Shown piece by piece: positions 21,980 to 26,632 of a DNA stretch of 26,632 nt. The notes beneath the pieces were generated by a model that made no database searches, was not told the DNA's origin, and saw only the letters and a program-made list of their open reading frames with translations. How positions within the stretch are numbered: the stretch's first letter is position 1; each line of letters starts with the position of its first letter. The translations under genes and the position numbers were made by a program. The DNA is from a virus, in IMG/VR virus record IMGVR_UViG_3300022198_004644, positions 1 to 26,632 of that record, one strand, 5' to 3'.

Positions 21980-22111
21980 ATGATGACCCCCGATCAACTC
22001 CTGCAGCAGCTCAAACTGCTCACCAGCGCCAACCGTCATGCGTTCCTACGCAGCACGGCAGAGCGCAAGTTGCAAGAAAAGCTATCTATGCCTAAACCAC
22101 CGGCAAGCTAG
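21980..22111 (+). CDS. Hypothetical protein, 43 aa
   Basis: ATG 21980 follows directly on the previous stop codon; the stop TAG 22109-22111 forms part of a GGCAAGCTAG element. The peptide is helical and basic (DQLLQQLKLLTSANRHAFLR, then STAERKLQEKLSM). It resembles the 43-aa ORF before the portal in size and Ala-Ser/Thr ending, not in sequence. Function unknown. Confidence 0.5.
   Translation: MMTPDQLLQQLKLLTSANRHAFLRSTAERKLQEKLSMPKPPAS
22102..22111 (+). promoter_or_regulatory. Boundary element GGCAASYTAR, copy 8
   Basis: GGCAAGCTAG containing the stop of the 43-aa ORF, 17 bases before ATG 22129. No Shine-Dalgarno sequence is visible in the remaining leader. Confidence 0.45.
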
Positions 22112-22128
22112 GTTCGCTTCTTACTTAT

Positions 22129-22701
22129 ATGCCTCTGCTCCCGTTCATCAAGCCACCGGCACCCACCACCACCCGCCGGATCGGTACTGAACACAGCGGC
22201 ATCATCGAAATGGAAGAGCGCGGTGGCCTCACCGTTGGTGAGAGCGCCGTGATCGCAGAACTGCTGGCCGATCAACAGAGCAGCTTCGTCACCGGCGCCC
22301 AGATTGCAGATGCGATTGCCAAGGAGGAAGAGATCAGCCTGAGCGAAGCGTTCAGCATCATCGAAGGTGCCATCACCGGCAGCGATCAAGAGGATGCGGC
22401 CAAGGAGATCCGCCTCCGTCATGCCGAGCGCATTGCCCAGGTGGCCAAGTGCTACAGCGCTGCTGGGCAGCGCAACATGGAAGCCTCCGTTACAGCGCTC
22501 GTGCAAAGCCGGCTGAGCCTGCCGGACTGGACGATGGACGACACCCGCAAGCTGGATCGAGTTCTCTTCCAAGGCATCTGGCAGCTGGTGCTCGACGAGC
22601 AAGCCGCTGAAGAGATGCCCAGTGAGCCGGTGACGGAAGAGGAGCTGGGAAAGCCGCGAGCGGCCAGTGGCAAAAGCCGCAAACCGACTGGGCCGCAATA
22701 G
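22129..22701 (+). CDS. Tail assembly chaperone candidate, short form (190 aa)
   Basis: This is the product when ribosomes stay in frame. Helical protein with GTEHSGIIEMEERGGLTVGE near the start and SLSEAFSIIEGAITGSDQED in the middle, ending in a Lys/Arg/Pro-rich tail. The reason for the chaperone call is the frameshift site near its end and the overlapping second frame, the layout of lambda G/GT. In most phages this pair lies just before the tape measure; here it lies about 7 kb after it, so another frameshifted virion protein is the alternative. Start ATG 22129, after boundary element copy 8. Confidence 0.6.
   Translation: MPLLPFIKPPAPTTTRRIGTEHSGIIEMEERGGLTVGESAVIAELLADQQSSFVTGAQIADAIAKEEEISLSEAFSIIEGAITGSDQEDAAKEIRLRHAERIAQVAKCYSAAGQRNMEASVTALVQSRLSLPDWTMDDTRKLDRVLFQGIWQLVLDEQAAEEMPSEPVTEEELGKPRAASGKSRKPTGPQ
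22647..22653 (+). promoter_or_regulatory. -1 ribosomal frameshift site GGGAAAG
   Basis: The heptamer GGGAAAG is in the correct phase, G GGA AAG, with GGA at 22648-22650. It is the same slippery sequence as in lambda G-T. The -1 frame is closed upstream by TGA 22623-22625 and then open to 23303; the zero frame stops at 22701. The site therefore lies inside the 75-base overlap of the two frames. A small GCCG/CGGC hairpin follows immediately. Confidence 0.75.
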
Positions 22702-23303
22702 CGGCTGATCTGTTTCACCACTACCCCGGCACCTACAGGCGAGAGCTGTTTCACGCGGAGCTGCGGCGTGAGGTGCTGCAGATGTGGCGTGAACTGCGGC
22801 GCATCCAACGGGAGCAGGCGGCCCTAGCCGAGCTGCCCACCGCCCAGTTGATGGCGCTCACCGCCAACATCAACCGCGACAGCAAGAAGCAAAGCAAGCC
22901 GTTCACCGCCAACGACTTTGCGTTGTTCCAAGGTGAGCGGGAAGATGACAAGCCGTTCCGCCCCGATGTAGCGGCCGTCGCGTTGGCATTGCGGCACGAG
23001 GGCAAAGCCCCGCCGATGCTGCTCACCTGCTGGCAGCAGGTGTTGGCGAGCGCCACGGAACACTGCAAGCCTCCGAGCCCACGCGCTTGGCACAGCGACG
23101 ACGATGCGGTGTGGGTGCTGGCCCCTGCATTTGAGGGCAGCAACGTGCGCGGCGGATTGGTGCTTGTTCGTGGGCCGATCAGCGGCAGCGTCTTACTGCG
23201 CGACCTGGATCGACCATTGTTGACCCACCGCGTCGAACTACCCAAGCGCAAGGGGTTTGGCTGGATCGAAGCTGGCCTGCTGTTGCTCGGACCGGAAAAT
23301 TAG
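22653..23303 (+). CDS. -1 frame extension of the tail chaperone (fusion 22129-22653 + 22653-23303, about 391 aa)
   Basis: After slipping, translation continues ASGQWQKPQTDWAAIAADLF, then HHYPGTYRRELFHAELRREV and on to residue 391. The joined region is dense in aromatic residues and helices, as in T-type chaperone domains, and lacks a start codon for its first 40 codons, so frameshifting is the natural way to make it. Independent starts at GTG 22773 or ATG 22782 would lose this conserved-looking part. The far C-terminus (GWIEAGLLLLGPEN) reaches a TAG within a GGAAAATTAG variant element. Confidence 0.65.
   Translation, partial: AASGQWQKPQTDWAAIAADLFHHYPGTYRRELFHAELRREVLQMWRELRRIQREQAALAELPTAQLMALTANINRDSKKQSKPFTANDFALFQGEREDDKPFRPDVAAVALALRHEGKAPPMLLTCWQQVLASATEHCKPPSPRAWHSDDDAVWVLAPAFEGSNVRGGLVLVRGPISGSVLLRDLDRPLLTHRVELPKRKGFGWIEAGLLLLGPEN
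23294..23303 (+). promoter_or_regulatory. Variant boundary element GGAAAATTAG
   Basis: Contains the stop of the frameshifted gene and ends three bases before ATG 23307. Two or three mismatches to the consensus, and the spacing is too short for a promoter of this gene. Confidence 0.2.
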
Positions 23304-23306
23304 GGC

Positions 23307-23708
23307 ATGAACTTGCTGTCACTACGCACCGAGCTGGAAACCACGCTGGTGGACGTGCTGGGTGTGTATGTGCTGGCCAACGGCACCAAGACCCCAGCGA
23401 TCAGCGTGCGCGGGGAAGGCGAGAGCCTGCCGGCCAACACGACCGTGCATGGTTTGGAGTGCGTGATCCTGCGCGAACCGGAGCTGGTGCCGATCCGCCA
23501 GTACAGCCAAGAGCAAGCCTTCAGCCGTTGGACGCTGTATCTGGTGGACTGGAGCGGTGACGCCAGCCTGCAGGATGTGGCGGGGCGGCTGCTTTGGGCC
23601 TACCCCAACAGCAACGCGGTGAAGATCAACGTGCCGCGTGGTGCAGGCCCCAGATCGCAGATGCGCGTGGACATCCAGACCAACCCAGACCGCGTACCGG
23701 AGCTGTAG
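23307..23708 (+). CDS. Possible tail terminator / minor tail protein, 133 aa
   Basis: Begins MNLLSLRTELETTLVDVLGV, a helix as seen at the start of many tail terminators, then strands (PAISVRGEGESLPAN; GLECVILREPELVPI) and FSRWTLYLVDWSGDASLQDV, and a closing GPRSQMRVDIQ strand. The alpha/beta order and length suit tail terminator (gpU-like) proteins, and its place next to the chaperone candidate agrees, as these two often travel together. Similarity is not strong enough to be certain. Confidence 0.4.
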   Translation: MNLLSLRTELETTLVDVLGVYVLANGTKTPAISVRGEGESLPANTTVHGLECVILREPELVPIRQYSQEQAFSRWTLYLVDWSGDASLQDVAGRLLWAYPNSNAVKINVPRGAGPRSQMRVDIQTNPDRVPEL

Positions 23709-23726
23709 GCACCGGCAACTTTGGGT

Positions 23727-24077
23727 ATGGCAATCACCCCAGCGAGCTACAACATCAGGCCGCAGCGCAGGGCCGATTACGAGCTGCTGGTGCAGTTCAA
23801 GGATTCCACGGGGACCGGCATCGACATTGACGGTTGGACCGTGTTGGCGCAGGTGTGGGACAAGGCACGCACAACCAAATATGGCGACTTCACCGTGAGC
23901 GAGGTGGATTACAGCACCGGCCAGGTGAAGCTCACCTTGCCTCATGCTGTGACCGCTGCGTTACCGCTCGGTGATGACGCTCGCTACGACGTGATGCTCG
24001 TCAACTTGACAGGGTTGCGTGAGTATTACCTTGAGGGAATTGTGCGGCCCAGCGAGGGCTTCACGACACCGGCATAG
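23727..24077 (+). CDS. Tail fibre / baseplate N-terminal domain protein (BppU-like), 116 aa
   Basis: ATG 23727 is preferred over TTG 23721. The order of segments, DYELLVQFKDSTGTGIDIDG, WTVLAQVWDK, FTVSEVDYSTGQVKLTLP and YDVMLVNLTGLREYYLEGIV, is the one found in small phage domains that attach fibres to the tail (BppU N-terminal type). Here it stands alone, without a fused receptor-binding part. GGCAACTTTG (23714-23723), a variant boundary element, precedes it directly. Confidence 0.6.
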   Translation: MAITPASYNIRPQRRADYELLVQFKDSTGTGIDIDGWTVLAQVWDKARTTKYGDFTVSEVDYSTGQVKLTLPHAVTAALPLGDDARYDVMLVNLTGLREYYLEGIVRPSEGFTTPA

Positions 24078-24079
24078 CG

Positions 24080-24367
24080 ATGGACAACTCCGTTGAGGTG
24101 ATCAGCACCGGCCAGGTCGTCATCACCGAGGTTGAGGAACAGGTTGTAGAGGTCACTGCCCCAGCAGCACCGGCTGCGGTGGTGGTGGCAACTGCTGGCC
24201 CGCAGGGTCCACCGCTGATCAGTGTGATCACAATGAGCGACCTCACGGACGTGGAGGTTGCGGCGCCAGTGGAGGGAAGCGTCTTGTACTACGACAGCAC
24301 GACGGATCGCTGGAGAGGCAACGACATCAATACGCTCACCACACTGACTGACGGCGGCAACTTCTAA
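24080..24367 (+). CDS. Short tail fibre connector, 95 aa
   Basis: Two bases after the previous gene. Residues 1-35 are Val/Glu-rich strands, followed by a short collagen-like GPQGPP and then LTDVEVAAPVEGSVLYYDST with DRWRG, a repeat unit common in phage fibres. It ends TTLTDGGNF, close to the DGGTF ending of other fibre proteins. It probably forms part of a trimeric fibre with its neighbours. Confidence 0.6.
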   Translation: MDNSVEVISTGQVVITEVEEQVVEVTAPAAPAAVVVATAGPQGPPLISVITMSDLTDVEVAAPVEGSVLYYDSTTDRWRGNDINTLTTLTDGGNF

Positions 24368-24377
24368 GCCGGCCAGC

Positions 24378-24387
24378 GGAAACCTAG
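24378..24387 (+). promoter_or_regulatory. Variant boundary element GGAAACCTAG
   Basis: One mismatch to GGCAASYTAR. It lies 27 bases before GTG 24415. AGGCG (24386-24390) can pair with CGCCT (24404-24408) in the leader. Confidence 0.35.
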
Positions 24388-24414
24388 GCGCAACGCAGTG
24401 TCTCGCCTGTAACC

Positions 24415-25248
24415 GTGGCCAACACCATCCGCATTAAGCGCTCAACGGGCAGCAGCGCACCCGTGAGCCTGGCCAATGCGGAGTTGGCCTTTTCTGAGGG
24501 CAATGCTGTCCTGCATTACGGCACCGGCACAGGCGGTGCAGGCGGTAGCGCCACCAGCATCATCAAGATCGGCGGTGCGGGTGCATTTGTCACCCTAGAC
24601 AGCGCTCAGACAATCAGCGGTAACAAGACCTTCACTGGCACGGTTGACCTCAGTGGTGCCACGCTGAACGGCAATGCCACCTTTGGTAGCAACGTCACGA
24701 TCACCGGCGACCTTGTTGTCTCGGGCACGACCACAACGGTCAACTCCACCACGGTGGACGTGGCCGATAAGAACATCACCTTGGGCAATGTCGCTACGCC
24801 CACGGATGTCACGGCTGACGGTGGTGGCATCTCGCTGTTAGGCGCCAGCACAAAGACCTTTGCGTGGCTCAATGCCACTGACAGCTGGACCTCTAGCGAG
24901 GACATTGACCTGGCCAGCGGCAAGGTCTACCGCGTCAATGGCAACACGGTCCTGAGCGGCAGCAGCCTGGGCAGCGGTGTCACCGGCTCCAGCCTCACAA
25001 GCGTCGGCACGCTCACCGGCGGTGTGTGGAACGCCAGCGTGATTGGTGTGCAGTACGGCGGCACCGGCGTGGCCACGTTGACCGGGCTGGTGAAGGGCAA
25101 CGGCACCAGCGCTTTCAGTGCAGCAGTGGCTGGCACGGATTACCTCAGCCCCAGTTCCGAAATAGATGGAGGAAGCTACCTATGGATCTTCGGTCTGACT
25201 GGGTTGGTGCTCAGTGCATTGATGAGTGCTGCCTCGGTGGCGTGCTGA
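24415..25248 (+). CDS. Tail fibre protein, abnormal C-terminus
   Basis: 277 residues from GTG 24415. N-terminus MANTIRIKRSTGSSAPVSLA is a fibre attachment domain. The body consists of triple-stranded beta repeats (SGNKTFTGTVDLSGATLNGN; GDLVVSGTTTTVNSTTVDVA; GVQYGGTGVATLTGLVKGNG). Fibres of this kind commonly end in DGGTF; here the sequence reaches SPSSEIDGG and then turns into a hydrophobic tail (SYLWIFGLTGLVLSALMSAA and SVAC) unlike the rest. This tail overlaps the end of the convergent HNH gene by 38 bases, so insertion of that gene probably changed the fibre's end. Confidence 0.75.
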   Translation: MANTIRIKRSTGSSAPVSLANAELAFSEGNAVLHYGTGTGGAGGSATSIIKIGGAGAFVTLDSAQTISGNKTFTGTVDLSGATLNGNATFGSNVTITGDLVVSGTTTTVNSTTVDVADKNITLGNVATPTDVTADGGGISLLGASTKTFAWLNATDSWTSSEDIDLASGKVYRVNGNTVLSGSSLGSGVTGSSLTSVGTLTGGVWNASVIGVQYGGTGVATLTGLVKGNGTSAFSAAVAGTDYLSPSSEIDGGSYLWIFGLTGLVLSALMSAASVAC

Positions 25249-25729
25249 TATGTGCCCAGCGGATCCCTCGGCGGATCAAGCTGATTGTTGATACAGAGAC
25301 ATTGAACCGGCGTGCCAACTCCACACCGGTCATGCCTTGAGCTAGCCCCTGTTTGATCTGGGCTGCTTGCTCTTCAGTCAGCTTGCTGGTTCCCACCTCA
25401 GATCCACGTTTGAGTGGAGGCGGCACGTGAGTGCCGTGGGAAAGCATGTCTTGAAAGTTCTGAAGCTGGGTGCCGGCATATAGATGCGCCGGGTTGCAGC
25501 ACCTGCGATTGCCGCACCGATGGTTTACCTGTTTACCAGCGGGGTCACCCTTAAACAGCTTGTAAGCAAACCGATGAGCGGTTTGCACCTTCTTGTCCCA
25601 AAACAACTGCCCATAGCCAGGCCCGCCGACGCTGAGTTTCCAAGTCCAGCAGGCATCCAATGAAGGAATGTCTACGCGCTGCAAGAAATACTGGATCGCA
25701 GCAGCTGGATCCGATACTCTTTGGCTCAT
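25211..25729 (-). CDS. HNH homing endonuclease with C-terminal helix-turn-helix
   Basis: 172 residues from ATG 25729, chosen because AGAGGA lies six bases before it; a longer frame starts at 25816. The N-terminal part has CWTWKLSVGGPGYGQLFW, TAHRFAYKLF and QVNHRCGNRRCCNPAHLYAG: His70, Asn79 and His82 of the HNH_3-type fold with Cys72, Cys77 and Cys78. Residues 115-157 (LTEEQAAQIKQGLAQGMTGV, then ELARRFNVSVSTISLIRRG) are a DNA-binding helix-turn-helix. It is free-standing and antisense between fibre genes, as mobile endonucleases often are. The last dozen residues read into the fibre gene. Confidence 0.85.
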   Translation of the reverse strand: MSQRVSDPAAAIQYFLQRVDIPSLDACWTWKLSVGGPGYGQLFWDKKVQTAHRFAYKLFKGDPAGKQVNHRCGNRRCCNPAHLYAGTQLQNFQDMLSHGTHVPPPLKRGSEVGTSKLTEEQAAQIKQGLAQGMTGVELARRFNVSVSTISLIRRGIRWAHISTPPRQHSSMH

Positions 25730-25735
25730 CAGCCG

Positions 25736-25741
25736 TCCTCT
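25736..25741 (-). promoter_or_regulatory. Ribosome binding site of the HNH gene
   Basis: AGAGGA on the minus strand, six bases before ATG 25729. It decides this start over the in-frame codon at 25816. Confidence 0.65.
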
Positions 25742-25811
25742 AACACGGTTGGTCACGGGGTAGGAGCTGACACTCGCTATCCCACACCTATTTTGCCAAG
25801 CCTGTGAGAGG

Positions 25812-25821
25812 GGCAACTTAG
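25812..25821 (+). promoter_or_regulatory. Boundary element GGCAASYTAR, copy 9
   Basis: GGCAACTTAG, then GTC, 33 bases before ATG 25855. The leader after it can fold (GTCC...GGAC around GGCTA-GA-TAGCC). Confidence 0.45.
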
Positions 25822-25854
25822 GTCGTCCGGCTAGATAGCCACCTGGACGGCCAC

Positions 25855-26079
25855 ATGGCTAACACGATCAAGCTCAAGAGTTCTGCCGTTGCAGGCAAGG
25901 TGCCCACCACCAGCGACTTGGCGCTTCGAGAGCTTGGAATCAACGTCTATGACGGCGCGATCTATATGAAGCGCAATCAGGGCAGCGATGAGATCGTGCG
26001 GATCGCTTTTGCGAACCAGGACTATGGGCTGATCACGGGTAGCGCTAGCGGGACGCTCGATTACGGCGCTCTCGTCTGA
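25855..26079 (+). CDS. Short tail fibre attachment protein, 74 aa
   Basis: MANTIKLKSSAVAGKVPTTS, then DLALRELGINVYDGAIYMKR and DEIVRIAF, is the N-terminal module found at the start of many phage fibres, related to the opening of the gene at 24415. It stops after DYGALV instead of continuing into a shaft, so the protein is either a stand-alone subunit or one that lost its shaft. The stop shares a base with the next ATG. Confidence 0.65.
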   Translation: MANTIKLKSSAVAGKVPTTSDLALRELGINVYDGAIYMKRNQGSDEIVRIAFANQDYGLITGSASGTLDYGALV

Positions 26080-26632
26080 TGGCAACCCAAGTTCAGAATC
26101 GTCGCGGCACGACTGCGGAGCACAGCACCTTCACGGGTGCAAATGGTGAGCTGACGGTCGATACCGACAAGGATGTGGTGGTAGTCCATGACGGCAGCAC
26201 GGCTGGTGGCTTTCCGATGCTGCGGCAGGACCAGGCCAACCTGCCTACCAGCGCACCTTCAAACGGGGTTTATATACCCTCCAGCAACAACGTAGCCATC
26301 TCGACTAATGGCACTGGGCGGTTGTTTGTTGATGCGAGTGGGAATGTTGGGGTTGGCGAAAGTCCTAGTGTTGCACTTGACGTATTTCGCACTTCCGATA
26401 CTTCTGTACAGCTTTTTCGTGCAGGAGCAAATAATGTCGCCAACACAAGTTTGGCGAGGGTAAATTTATCCGTTACAGCAACAGGCGGCATTAGCCTTCT
26501 CTCGGAAGGTTTTGGTGCAGCCGCTGGTGCTGACTTCTTGGTGTTTGGTACAGCAAGCACCGAGCGCCTCCGCATCACATCGGACGGGAAACTAGGTCTG
26601 GGGACTAGTAGCCCTAGCGAATTGCTACATAT
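26079..26632 (+). CDS. Tail fibre / adhesin, 3' end outside window
   Basis: Open to the window edge. The start TQVQNRRGTTAEHSTFTGAN, then GELTVDTDKDVVVVHDGSTA, matches the N-terminal domain of major tropism determinants and related fibres. Repeats of the form GNVGVGESPSVALDV and GKLGLGTSSPSELLH, with ERLRITSDG, follow; such shafts usually end in a self-cleaving S74 chaperone, which would lie beyond the window. Host recognition is the expected role. It is TGATG-coupled to the previous gene. Confidence 0.8.
   Translation, partial: MATQVQNRRGTTAEHSTFTGANGELTVDTDKDVVVVHDGSTAGGFPMLRQDQANLPTSAPSNGVYIPSSNNVAISTNGTGRLFVDASGNVGVGESPSVALDVFRTSDTSVQLFRAGANNVANTSLARVNLSVTATGGISLLSEGFGAAAGADFLVFGTASTERLRITSDGKLGLGTSSPSELLH

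Noticed and set aside
25182-25340. A 52-codon plus-strand ORF starting at ATG 25182
   Set aside because: It lies antisense to the well-supported HNH gene and has no recognisable protein pattern; it may be a leftover of the fibre end.
25730-25816. N-terminal extension of the HNH protein to 25816
   Set aside because: The ribosome binding site at 25736-25741 supports ATG 25729, and the extension has no conserved pattern.
26079-26632. A diversity-generating retroelement, because the fibre begins like a major tropism determinant
   Set aside because: Only the N-terminal domain is visible; no reverse transcriptase, template repeat or variable region is present in the window.
1-26632. CRISPR array, tRNA genes, integrase or attachment site
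   Set aside because: I looked for regular repeats, tRNA-like folds and recombinase motifs and found none that I could support by eye.

Overview
The window is a stretch of tailed double-stranded DNA phage genome (or prophage). It covers the end of an early or replication block, then the complete DNA-packaging, head, neck and tail module, and ends inside the tail fibres. The tape-measure protein is long, and I see neither a contractile sheath nor a T4-type baseplate, so a long non-contractile tail (siphovirus-like) is most likely. The host cannot be proved from the sequence. The GC-rich composition, the fibre repeat style and several small virion proteins resemble phages of picocyanobacteria (Synechococcus/Cyanobium), but this rests on recalled family resemblance. 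I saw no integrase, repressor, lysis gene, tRNA, CRISPR array or host metabolic gene, so lifestyle is undecided.

Layout: 1-414 is the end of a PD-(D/E)XK nuclease. 415-629 is non-coding, with several inverted repeats and a good sigma70-type promoter. 630-2631 is a tightly packed run of small unknown ORFs around a RusA-type resolvase. 2641-4310 holds the terminase subunits. 4343-9870 holds a basic Gly/Lys-rich protein, portal, scaffold-like protein, Gp13-like major capsid protein, three very small proteins and an SPP1 gp7-like protein. 9902-11829 holds a connector, a protein with a sigma70 region-2 domain, and the tail tube protein, ended by a strong terminator. 11891-12735 is a two-gene neck cassette on the minus strand, the only reversed structural genes here. 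12786-18333 holds tape measure, a distal-tail-like protein and a tail hub candidate. 18350-22111 holds virion or tail accessory proteins. 22129-23303 is a pair of overlapping frames joined by a lambda-type -1 frameshift site, probably the tail assembly chaperone. 23307-26632 holds a possible tail terminator and fibre genes, interrupted by a minus-strand HNH endonuclease.

The most notable non-gene signal is a 10-base element, GGCAASYTAR (S=C/G, Y=C/T, R=A/G). I count nine exact copies. All are on the plus strand, all sit at gene boundaries, and each lies 11-33 bases before a start codon. Variants occur at further boundaries and on the minus strand in front of the reversed cassette. In four cases the upstream gene's stop codon is built from the element. 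With a sigma-like protein encoded in the same module, a phage-specific late promoter is a reasonable hypothesis. A conserved recombination linker between gene modules is the main alternative.

Expected workflow: the terminase packages DNA through the portal into the Gp13-like capsid built on the scaffold. The connector and neck proteins join head and tail. The frameshifted chaperone helps the tube assemble around the tape measure, and the fibres recognise the host.
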